8,143 nt of DNA from Chromatiaceae bacterium (GTDB taxonomy: Bacteria > Pseudomonadota > Gammaproteobacteria > Chromatiales > Chromatiaceae). The stretch is taken from assembly GCA_016880695.1 (NCBI GenBank), contig JAEHCY010000178.1:1-8143 (forward strand). The letters are read 5' to 3'. Shown piece after piece: positions 1 through 6,742 of the stretch. Each line of letters opens with the position of its first letter. Position 1 is the stretch's first letter. The notes below the pieces were generated by a model, which searched no databases, was not told where the DNA came from, and worked only from the letters and a program-made list of their open reading frames with translations. The translations under genes were made by a program, and so were the position numbers.

Positions 1-96
1 CACTGGAGCGAGGCCGAGATCCTGTCGCTGCCCTGGAGCAAACGCCAGCGCTACCTTGGATTGCTCGCGGAGGGTGCAGAATGGACGGCTTCCTGA
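1..96 (+). CDS. C-terminal fragment of a DUF6760-like eCIS small protein
   Basis: Reading frame 1 is open from the first base to a TGA at 94-96 and encodes the last 31 residues of a protein that starts upstream of the window. The visible peptide begins HWSEAEILSLPWSKRQRYLG and ends in EWTAS. The pattern HW-x(2)-xEI-x-x-LP-x(3)-R-x-R-Y/W resembles the short DUF6760 proteins found in contractile injection system and phage-tail-like loci; these have no defined biochemical role that I know of and are usually encoded among baseplate and tube genes. The end of the frame overlaps the next start codon (81) by 16 bases, which points to translational coupling. The family call rests on a short peptide and on context, so it is tentative; that this is a genuine gene end is more secure, because the frame runs straight into a well-spaced ribosome binding site and start. 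Confidence 0.6.
   Translation, partial: HWSEAEILSLPWSKRQRYLGLLAEGAEWTAS
69..74 (+). promoter_or_regulatory. Ribosome binding site for the proline-rich gene
   Basis: GGAGGG lies six bases upstream of the ATG at 81, inside the 3' end of the preceding reading frame. It supports the start at 81 and hence the 16-base overlap between the two genes. Confidence 0.7.
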
Positions 97-974
97 CCCG
101 CCTGGCGCAACGAGCCGCCGGACTGCCCACGAGCCTGCCAGTATGGCCAAGCGGCCCGGTGACACAACGCGCGGCCAACTCCCTGGTTTCGTTCGCACCT
201 CTGATCGACCGGGACACCCCTAACGCGGCTTCTTCGGCCCCTCCGATGGCTGGAGGAATAACCGGGTCCACCACCACGCCGAGACATGCACCGAGCACAC
301 CGCGGCCGACGACCGTCGGGGTGTCCCCTGCGCCGAAACCCGGCATGCCCGATCAGCCGCCGGCGGTAGTTCACCAAGCAGGAACAGCGAAAACCGATGC
401 GGAACGCGACCGGGCTCCTCCGGTGCTTGCCATGGGGGAGGTGCCCCAACGATTGGATGGGCGGGAAGAACCCCCTCTTACGACTCCCCTATTGTCGGTG
501 CCAAAGGAGCCCGGGTCACCATCACGCATGATCGGGGATAATGGACCGCGTCCGCGAAGCGTACCGCACACCAGGCCCGAGAGGGCCAGCGAAACGCTTC
601 GAGCGACGCCGCGCAGGTCGAGCGCGATCCTGTCTGCAAACCAGGCCGTTCCCGATCGGTCTCAAGGCAATCGCGTCGTGGTGGAAGGCGCCGATCCGAT
701 CGCGCCGATCCAGGCGACTCCCGAGGCTCCGGAACCCCGGTCGCCAGGACGGCCGGCACCGCTCCTGCCTCGCGCCACGGCAACGCCGCCCACCACGGTC
801 CGGGAAACCAGTCCGGCGCAGTTGGAAGAACCGGGTCCAGCGGTGGAGGTCCACATCGGTCGCATCGAGGTCAAGGTCGAGCCACCGCCGGCCCAATCCG
901 CTCCGGCACCCAGGGTCACCGGGTTCGACGCCTACAGCAGCATTCGCACCTATGCCGACCGAAACTGGTACTGA
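81..974 (+). CDS. Proline-rich, largely disordered eCIS-associated protein with IGRIEV-type C-terminal motif
   Basis: This 297-residue protein has no recognisable enzymatic domain. Three zones can be seen. The N-terminus (MDGFLTRLAQRAAGLP) could form a short amphipathic helix. The long centre, about residues 25-245, is dominated by Pro, Ala, Arg, Thr and Ser and is very probably disordered. The C-terminus has VEVHIGRIEVKVEPPP and then FDAYSSIRTYADRNWY. An IGRIEV-type beta-strand followed by a short tail is a recurring feature of hypothetical proteins encoded just before the DUF4255 gene in eCIS loci, as here, where that gene starts 12 bases downstream. I see no signal peptide or membrane segment. 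The role is unknown; an adaptor that binds the particle through its conserved ends is an inference. The start at 81 is supported by the GGAGGG site. A long open frame at 541-1017 in another frame is a composition shadow. Confidence 0.8.
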   Translation: MDGFLTRLAQRAAGLPTSLPVWPSGPVTQRAANSLVSFAPLIDRDTPNAASSAPPMAGGITGSTTTPRHAPSTPRPTTVGVSPAPKPGMPDQPPAVVHQAGTAKTDAERDRAPPVLAMGEVPQRLDGREEPPLTTPLLSVPKEPGSPSRMIGDNGPRPRSVPHTRPERASETLRATPRRSSAILSANQAVPDRSQGNRVVVEGADPIAPIQATPEAPEPRSPGRPAPLLPRATATPPTTVRETSPAQLEEPGPAVEVHIGRIEVKVEPPPAQSAPAPRVTGFDAYSSIRTYADRNWY

Positions 975-986
975 TCGCGAGCAACC

Positions 987-2315
987 ATGGCCGATCACGC
1001 CGCCATCGCCGGGGTAAGCCAGACGCTGCGCACCCTGCTTCGGGACCGCATGCGGAGCCCAGTGCCGGTGACCTTTGTGCCGCCCGACGTGACGCCGGCC
1101 ACCTTCAACGGGGAGCGGGTAAACCTGTACCTATTCGACGTGAGCGAAAACGGTAGCCTGAAAAACCAGGAGATCCCTGGCCATGGGCACCCGGCCCATT
1201 ACGGCCATCCGCCGTTGTCGTTGGATCTGTCCTATCTGCTCACGACGCACGTGGCCTCGGAGACCGCCGACGACGCGGACCTGACTTGCCAGAGCCTGCT
1301 CGCCGACGCGATGCAGACCCTGCACGACTTCCCCATCCTCTCCGACCGGCTTGAGATCACGCGTCCAGCGGCCGGTACCCTGGGCGATCCCATCGTGCAC
1401 ACCAGCGTGCGGGGGGAGTTCGAGCGGATCAAGATCGTCCTACAGCCCGCCGCTCTGGAAGAGACTACCAAGCTCTGGTCGGCCCTCCCCAGCGCGAATT
1501 TCCGGCGCGGTGTCCTCTACCGGGTCTCGACGGTACAGATCGAAAGCCGCGTTCCCCGACGCATCGCCCAACCGGTACAGACGAGGCACTTCTTCGTCAC
1601 GACCGTCCGGCGTCCAGAAATCACCGAGGTGTACCGCACTCCGATAACGCCTGCCGACGTGGTGGGAGACGTGCGCGTGCGGATCGGCGAGGAGATCACG
1701 ATCGCTGGCCGCAACTTCCTCGGTGAGCGCACCCGGGTGAAGCTCGGCGAACTGGAGCCCATCCGCGTCCTCCCGGACACGGGAGGGCGCATTCGCGTCG
1801 CGCTGCCGAACGCCAACTACCCCATCGACCCGGACCATCCCGCGACACGGCCCAGTCCCGCCCCGTTGCAGATCCAGCCCGGTCCGCTTCGGGTGCAGGT
1901 GATCACCGAGCACGAGGCGGAATCCGTCCACGGCGGGCTGGATCGAGGTCAAAGCTCCCTGGAGATACGCACCTACCGCTCCAACGTGGGGCTCGTCCTG
2001 GTGGTTCCCCAAGTCACGGGAATCGCACCGCCCCAGGGTGACACCTCGGCACTGCTCACGGTAAACGGAGCACGGCTCTTCCGCCCCGACATCACCACCT
2101 ACGTGCTGGTCGGGGATGCCGCCATTGAGGTGCGACCGCCCGGCGCGGGCGACCCCTGGGCCACGCCGACCGACACCTCCGTTCAGGTGCCGCTCACCGC
2201 ACTGGCGGAGCAGTTGCCGCCGCCCCCGGTTGCGGGCAAGAGCCTGGCAGTGAGCGTGCAGGTAAACGGCGCGCAGAACCGCGAAGACACCTTCTCCTTC
2301 CTGTGGCTACCGTGA
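987..2315 (+). CDS. DUF4255 (Pvc16-like) tail cap/terminator protein with Ig-like extension
   Basis: The 442-residue product opens with a DUF4255 domain at about residues 8-190. Typical family features are the N-terminal helix AIAGVSQTLRTLLRDRM, the strand VNLYLFDVSENGSLKNQE, and a stretch with LSLDLSYLLTTH followed by LLADAMQTLHDFPIL. DUF4255 is the N-terminal domain of Pvc16/Afp16, which cap the end of the sheath and tube in eCIS particles, so a structural role in terminating the particle is expected. After it come two regions that look like IPT/TIG-type immunoglobulin-fold domains. The first starts near residue 210 (PEITEVYRTPITPADVVGD then VRIGEEITIAGRNFLGE). The second starts near residue 341 (PQVTGIAPPQGD then LLTVNGARLF). 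This makes it longer than the minimal cap proteins. The ATG at 987 has only a weak GCGAG element upstream, but it places the family N-terminus correctly. The ATPase gene follows after 7 bases. Confidence 0.9.
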   Translation: MADHAAIAGVSQTLRTLLRDRMRSPVPVTFVPPDVTPATFNGERVNLYLFDVSENGSLKNQEIPGHGHPAHYGHPPLSLDLSYLLTTHVASETADDADLTCQSLLADAMQTLHDFPILSDRLEITRPAAGTLGDPIVHTSVRGEFERIKIVLQPAALEETTKLWSALPSANFRRGVLYRVSTVQIESRVPRRIAQPVQTRHFFVTTVRRPEITEVYRTPITPADVVGDVRVRIGEEITIAGRNFLGERTRVKLGELEPIRVLPDTGGRIRVALPNANYPIDPDHPATRPSPAPLQIQPGPLRVQVITEHEAESVHGGLDRGQSSLEIRTYRSNVGLVLVVPQVTGIAPPQGDTSALLTVNGARLFRPDITTYVLVGDAAIEVRPPGAGDPWATPTDTSVQVPLTALAEQLPPPPVAGKSLAVSVQVNGAQNREDTFSFLWLP

Positions 2316-2322
2316 GGGTCCC

Positions 2323-4521
2323 ATGAGACCTATGGAACTCCAGGACATGCCGCCTTCGGCGTCAATCGAGGCGGAAGCCATCGAAGCGCCGATGAGCGAC
2401 CCCGCCCGGCTGACGCTGCACCTCCGGCGCCTGCGGCTCCTGCTGGAGCGGCACATCGCCTGGCTGCGGTTTCGCTGGAAGCACGACCCCCTGCAGATCT
2501 ACAGCGCGGCGGTGATCAGCGACGCCCAGGCCGACAGCCATCTCCAGCCGGAGGACCCCGAGGCAGAGTCGCGCTTCTACCGGGAAGACCCATTCGCACG
2601 CACGCTCGGGGACCGCATCCGCCTCATCGACCGCGCACTCGCCGAGCCGTCGTCGGGACGTCCCCTCTCCGAGCTGGACCGGGTGGTGCAGTTGTTCCGG
2701 CTCACCCCCTTCGAGCGCGACGTCCTCCTGCTCTGCCTGGCGCCGGAGATCGATCCCGGATTCGAGGTGCTCTACGGCTATGTGCAGGACGACGCAACCC
2801 GCCGCTACGCCACCCCGGCTCTCGCACTGGCCCTGCTCGCCGAGGGCTTCGAGGCCCGCGCGTCGGCCCGGACCGCCTTCGCCCCGGGCGCACCCCTGCG
2901 GGATTTCGGCCTGATTCAGCTCGTCCCGGGCAATACGGGAGGCCTGGTGACCCAGCCGTTACGCCTCGACGAGCGCCTGCTCCACCTGCTTTCGGGCTCC
3001 GCCAACGAGTTGGAACCCACCCTTGCACACGCCTTGCAGCCATTGGACGACGCACCGCTCGTACCGGTACAGGGAGCGCTCGTTGAGCGACTCGCGGGGT
3101 TGGTCAGCGCCGGCGAGGTCTCGGCGATCAATCTGGTCGGCGGGCCGGGCGCCGGGAGACATGCGATCGCCGCCGCCCTGGGCCGGCGCGTCGGCCTCAA
3201 CATCCTGGAGCTCGGACTGACGGCGATTCCGACCGGGGAGCCGGAGCGACGGGACTGGATGCGCCGCCTCGAGCGGGAAGCGATCCTGCTCAATATCGGG
3301 TTCTACCTCGCCCTCGACGACCCGGGATCGAGTCTAGGGCAGGCCTTGGACACGCAAGATCGCCTCCAAGCAGTCGCCGTGACTGACCTCGTCGAGTCGT
3401 TACGCGCATTTCTGGTTCTCGGCAGCCGCGAACACTACAGCACCCGGCGCGCAGTGCTGACGGCAGAAGCCCCCCATCTGGACGCCGCCTCCCGGCGCAC
3501 CCTGTGGCAAACCGTGGCGGAAGCCAACGACGACACCCTGGATGCGCTGGTGCAACAGTTCGAGCTCGGACCGCGCGCCCTGGCTCAGGCCGCGCGTGCT
3601 GCCCGCGATCTGGCCCGCCTCGAAGCCAGGGACGCCGCATCCGGACCCGACGCCGGGCACCTGTGGCGGGCCTGCCGGGCGCAAGCGGCCCGAGCCTTAC
3701 AGGACCTTGGCCGGCACATTGTCCCCTGTTTCGGATGGGAGGATCTGGTGCTGCCCGATGACAGCCGCGCGCAGCTCCGCGAGATCGCCGCGCAGGTCGC
3801 CCATCGGGCCCAGGTGTACGACGCCTGGGGCTTCGGCGCACGGCTGTCCCGCGGGCGCGGGATCTGCGCCCTGTTCGCCGGCCCCAGCGGCACCGGTAAG
3901 ACCATGGCGGCGGAGGTTCTGGCCCGGCACCTGGATCTGGATCTCTTCCGCATTGACCTCTCGGGCGTGGTGAGCAAGTACATCGGCGAGACGGAAAAGA
4001 ACCTGCGCCGGGTATTCGATGCCGCCGAGACCAGCGGTGCGATCCTGTTCTTCGACGAAGCGGACGCCCTGTTCGGCAAGCGCTCGGAGGTGAAGGACAG
4101 CCACGACCGCTACGCCAACATTGAGATCAACTACCTGCTCCAGCGGATGGAAGACTATCGGGGCCTGGCCATCCTCGCCACCAACATGAAGTCGCACCTG
4201 GACCCCGCCTTTCTCCGCCGGCTGCGCTTCGTCGTGGAGATGCCCTTCCCCGACGCGGACATCCGCAAGCGCATCTGGCAGCGCGTGTTCCCCGACGACA
4301 CGCCCACCCTCGGGCTGGACTTTGACGCGCTCGCCCGTCTCGAGGTGACCGGCGGCAACATCAAGAACATTGCGCTGAATGCCACCTTCTTGGCTGCCCC
4401 CGCTGGGTCGCCGGTGCGTATGGAGCACGTGCTGCACGCTGCGCGGCGCGAGTATCAGAAGCTCGAGAAAATGCTGCCGCCTGGCGATTTTGGCTTGCAT
4501 ACCGTGCGGGGGCACGCATGA
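2323..4521 (+). CDS. Two-domain AAA+ ATPase, eCIS Pvc15-like
   Basis: The 732-residue protein is a cytoplasmic AAA+ ATPase of the type found in nearly all eCIS loci (Pvc15/Afp15), thought to act in particle assembly or cargo loading. The N-terminal part includes LTPFERDVLLLCLAPEIDPG (residues 127-146), typical of the helical/winged-helix region of these ATPases. A first AAA module follows with a degenerate P-loop, GGPGAGRH at 273-280, where Arg replaces the essential Lys, and a weak Walker B-like ALDD at 330-333. The second module is canonical: Walker A GPSGTGKT at 520-527, pore-loop-like SKYIGETEKN at 551-560, Walker B ILFFDEAD at 574-581, sensor-1 Asn621 in ATN, arginine-finger candidates in FLRRLRF (630-636), and a sensor-2 region GGNIKN at 677-682. 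Only the second module should hydrolyse ATP. GAGGG at 2314-2318 precedes ATG 2323; a second in-frame ATG at 2332 is an alternative start. The stop overlaps the next start in an ATGA. Confidence 0.95.
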   Translation: MRPMELQDMPPSASIEAEAIEAPMSDPARLTLHLRRLRLLLERHIAWLRFRWKHDPLQIYSAAVISDAQADSHLQPEDPEAESRFYREDPFARTLGDRIRLIDRALAEPSSGRPLSELDRVVQLFRLTPFERDVLLLCLAPEIDPGFEVLYGYVQDDATRRYATPALALALLAEGFEARASARTAFAPGAPLRDFGLIQLVPGNTGGLVTQPLRLDERLLHLLSGSANELEPTLAHALQPLDDAPLVPVQGALVERLAGLVSAGEVSAINLVGGPGAGRHAIAAALGRRVGLNILELGLTAIPTGEPERRDWMRRLEREAILLNIGFYLALDDPGSSLGQALDTQDRLQAVAVTDLVESLRAFLVLGSREHYSTRRAVLTAEAPHLDAASRRTLWQTVAEANDDTLDALVQQFELGPRALAQAARAARDLARLEARDAASGPDAGHLWRACRAQAARALQDLGRHIVPCFGWEDLVLPDDSRAQLREIAAQVAHRAQVYDAWGFGARLSRGRGICALFAGPSGTGKTMAAEVLARHLDLDLFRIDLSGVVSKYIGETEKNLRRVFDAAETSGAILFFDEADALFGKRSEVKDSHDRYANIEINYLLQRMEDYRGLAILATNMKSHLDPAFLRRLRFVVEMPFPDADIRKRIWQRVFPDDTPTLGLDFDALARLEVTGGNIKNIALNATFLAAPAGSPVRMEHVLHAARREYQKLEKMLPPGDFGLHTVRGHA

Positions 4522-4778
4522 AGCATACCCGCGTGAGCATCGACGCCATCGCCATCCAGGGCGCAAAGGATGCGCACGCCGCAGTCGGCAACCTGCGCGA
4601 GGCGATGGGAGAGCATCTCAGTGCGGCTATCGAGGCGGGCGGGGCGATACCCCCGGGCTCGTATCGCATTGGCTCGATCAGCCTGCATCTGCCCCAGGGT
4701 GCCGGGTCCGCGAGCATCGGCAGTGCCGTGGCCAAGGCCGTGGCTGACGCCGTCCGTGACGGGAGGCGACTGCGATGA
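4518..4778 (+). CDS. Small eCIS-associated protein with two beta-alpha repeats
   Basis: This 86-residue protein is locked between its neighbours by two four-base ATGA overlaps, which is strong evidence that it is translated. It reads as two similar units, each a short beta-strand with alternating hydrophobic residues followed by an alanine-rich helix. Unit one is RVSIDAIAIQG and then the helix from AVGNLREAM to about residue 36. Unit two is YRIGSISLHLPQG and then the helix SIGSAVAKAVADAV. Small proteins of this strand-helix style, with a hydrophobic I-x-I-x-x-L-x-L strand, occur as unnamed genes next to DUF4157 genes in eCIS loci. No catalytic motif, signal peptide or cysteine is present. The role is unknown; a chaperone, adaptor or loading factor for the payload gene immediately downstream is an inference from position only. 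Confidence 0.8.
   Translation: MKHTRVSIDAIAIQGAKDAHAAVGNLREAMGEHLSAAIEAGGAIPPGSYRIGSISLHLPQGAGSASIGSAVAKAVADAVRDGRRLR
4761..4766 (+). promoter_or_regulatory. Ribosome binding site for the first DUF4157 gene
   Basis: GGGAGG sits eight bases upstream of the ATG at 4775, within the end of the small upstream gene. It fixes the start of the 655-residue protein at the ATGA overlap. Confidence 0.7.
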
Positions 4779-6742
4779 GCCCGGCGCGGCAGCGGCTTTC
4801 CTCTCCAACAGCCGCAACGGCGACTCGTACCGAGCGTGCGGGAAGAACCGCTACTGGCCATTCCTCCGCTGCGCAATCGGTTTCGTCGGTCCAGAGGCCC
4901 CCCCTGTCGAACCAGGCGCTGCAGCGGATGCTCGAACGGGGTGTGGTACAGGCCAAGCTCGACGTGGGGCCGGCGGACGATGCCTACGAGCGCGAAGCCG
5001 ACAGCGTCGCCGAACGGGTCATGCGGATGCCAGAGCCTACGGTGCAGCGCACCTGTGCCGCTTGCGCGCGGGAGGAAGAAGAAAAGATCCGGCGCAAGTC
5101 GGATGGTCCGACGACAGCTCCGGGATCAGCGGAGCAGGCCGTGGCAGACCTCGGGCCGGGATCTCCCCTGCCGACCTCGGAGCGCACCTTCTTCGAGGGG
5201 CGGCTCGGCTGCGATCTAGGCGGTGTACGGGTCCACAACGATGGAGTCGCCGCGGCAGGGGCTGAGGCGCTCCGCGCCCGGGCCTTCACCCTGGGAAACA
5301 GGATCGCTTTCGCCCGGGGCGCGTGGCGACCTGGAACCTTCGATGGCCGGACACTCCTTGCGCACGAGCTGACCCATGTGCTGCAACAGGGTCGGGGTGC
5401 GCCACGGGCGGTTCGGCGGGATGGAGAAGAAGGTACCTCGGAATTCAGCGACCAGGTGACGGTGCTATCCCGTCCGTCCAGCGGTCCCGGCGTCGTTGAG
5501 GGTACAGTCACCCGTACCGAGACCGCTCCGGCGAGCGGCTCGCTGCCGCGGCAGGAGATCCATCGGGGTGAGATGCACGTCCGCTTCGACCCGGCAACCT
5601 GCGCCCTCAGTGTCCCTTTCGGTTACAACTTCGTGCAGACCGCCCAGGCCACAGGGGGCGTCGGGATCTGCGACGATCCACCTGCCGCCACGGCGGTCCC
5701 GCTCTTGCCCCAGGCCGAGTTTAATGCACTAAAAACCAGTGTGCTCGCGGATGTGAATCGGGGCCTGAATGGCTGGTTCAACGTGCGTCTGACCGGTACG
5801 GCCTGTCCGGGAGGCTGTGCGGGCCGCGCAATACCGATCACCGTGAACGCGCACGAGGACGCCGCCCATCCGAATACCACGATCACCGTGGTCAACCGGG
5901 GCGGACGGGCCGACGCGGGGACGATCTGCGCACGCTCCTGGAATCGACCGACCGCCGTGCACGAGGGCGGGCATCAGGTCCTGGGTGTGGGCGACGAGTA
6001 TCCCGAGACGGACGAGCGGCTGCGGGCTGTGGCGCCTCAATGGTTCCGCCGGGAGCGCGTTCGCCGTGAGGACTGGTCGGCGATGGGTACGGCGGAGGAC
6101 ACCCGGTTCGCGCGCTTCAACGAGCGCCACTTCAACGCGGTTAAGGCTTTCCTTGAGCACGCCTACCCCGGTTGCACCGCGGCCCTGGAGGCACGTCCGC
6201 GACCGTTTACACCGGATTTCCGGATCACACTCGGCGGCGGCTACGCGTCCCTGAGCGGTATCTCTGGCCTGTTCATGCAGGCAGGGGTGGACATGGGCAT
6301 ACCCCTCGACCGGATGCGCCGCTGGGAGCTGGTCCTCGGGCCACAGGTTCGGTGGCTCAACGCGATGGACAGTTCCGGCAGACGCGAGGCTTTCCTGCTC
6401 GGTGCGCGACTCGGCGTCGAGCACACCTGGACGCCCTCCGCCGGCGGATTCAGCGTCGGCGGCTTCGGTGAGATCGGGCACGGTTGGTTCAGCTCGACTT
6501 CCTACGGCGGTGCGGGTGGGTACTCGGACCGGTCTGCCCGGACCGGCTATGGCGAGCTCGGCGTGACGGCGGGCTACCGGACCGCACCGGTGGGACCGGT
6601 CCGCTTCGGATTCATGGCAGAGGGAGCGGCCGGCGCCGCCTTCGGGCCGGGGGTGATCGGACCGATCACTCCGGAGATCGAGCGGGATCCGGAGCGGACG
6701 CGCTGGTTTCGGCTCGGCCTCTCGGTTGGGGGGCAATTCTGA
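4775..6742 (+). CDS. DUF4157 eCIS-core protein with metalloprotease-like domain and C-terminal beta-barrel-like module
   Basis: This 655-residue protein is a likely eCIS payload. Residues 1-128 are a flexible leader with ALQRMLERGVVQAKL, then GPADDAYEREADSVAERVMR, a CAAC knuckle (Cys94/Cys97) and an acidic EEEE run. This is the usual preamble of DUF4157 proteins. The DUF4157 domain spans about 129-206 and ends in LLAHELTHVLQQG (HELTH at 197-201). A second zinc-protease-like motif is HEGGHQVLGVGDEY (396-409), followed by WSAMGTAED with a possible Met-turn at Met437 and a FNERHF segment. This resembles the HExxH...DEY proteases often fused to DUF4157. From about residue 481 to the end there are roughly eight Gly/aromatic-rich amphipathic strands (for example FLLGARLGVEHTW), finishing in FRLGLSVGGQF. 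The terminal Phe is typical of outer-membrane barrels, yet there is no signal peptide. Protease activity and barrel folding are inferred. The next gene begins within the TGATG at 6740-6744. Confidence 0.9.
   Translation: MSPARQRLSSPTAATATRTERAGRTATGHSSAAQSVSSVQRPPLSNQALQRMLERGVVQAKLDVGPADDAYEREADSVAERVMRMPEPTVQRTCAACAREEEEKIRRKSDGPTTAPGSAEQAVADLGPGSPLPTSERTFFEGRLGCDLGGVRVHNDGVAAAGAEALRARAFTLGNRIAFARGAWRPGTFDGRTLLAHELTHVLQQGRGAPRAVRRDGEEGTSEFSDQVTVLSRPSSGPGVVEGTVTRTETAPASGSLPRQEIHRGEMHVRFDPATCALSVPFGYNFVQTAQATGGVGICDDPPAATAVPLLPQAEFNALKTSVLADVNRGLNGWFNVRLTGTACPGGCAGRAIPITVNAHEDAAHPNTTITVVNRGGRADAGTICARSWNRPTAVHEGGHQVLGVGDEYPETDERLRAVAPQWFRRERVRREDWSAMGTAEDTRFARFNERHFNAVKAFLEHAYPGCTAALEARPRPFTPDFRITLGGGYASLSGISGLFMQAGVDMGIPLDRMRRWELVLGPQVRWLNAMDSSGRREAFLLGARLGVEHTWTPSAGGFSVGGFGEIGHGWFSSTSYGGAGGYSDRSARTGYGELGVTAGYRTAPVGPVRFGFMAEGAAGAAFGPGVIGPITPEIERDPERTRWFRLGLSVGGQF
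6728..6733 (+). promoter_or_regulatory. Probable ribosome binding site for the second DUF4157 gene
   Basis: A run of six G bases lies eight bases before the ATG at 6742. It is a less than perfect Shine-Dalgarno match, but together with the TGATG stop-start overlap it favours 6742 over the upstream in-frame ATG at 6484. Confidence 0.5.

Noticed and set aside
541..1017. Plus-strand open frame of 158 codons overlapping the proline-rich gene and the DUF4255 start
   Set aside because: It is Arg/Pro/Ser-rich and has no family features, and the main frame has a good ribosome site and a recognisable C-terminal motif.
3697..4566. Minus-strand open frame of 289 codons opposite the AAA+ gene
   Set aside because: It mirrors the conserved ATPase motifs on the other strand and shows no motif or ribosome site of its own.
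4570..5265. Plus-strand open frame of 231 codons across the small gene and the first DUF4157 gene
   Set aside because: Out of frame with both well-supported genes; Arg/Ala/Gly-rich product typical of a frame shadow.
6484..6741. Upstream in-frame extension of the second DUF4157 gene to an ATG at 6484, giving 506 residues
   Set aside because: The extension lies wholly inside the barrel-like end of the preceding gene, is Arg/Gly-rich without family features, and the ATG at 6742 with a TGATG overlap gives the usual DUF4157 leader.
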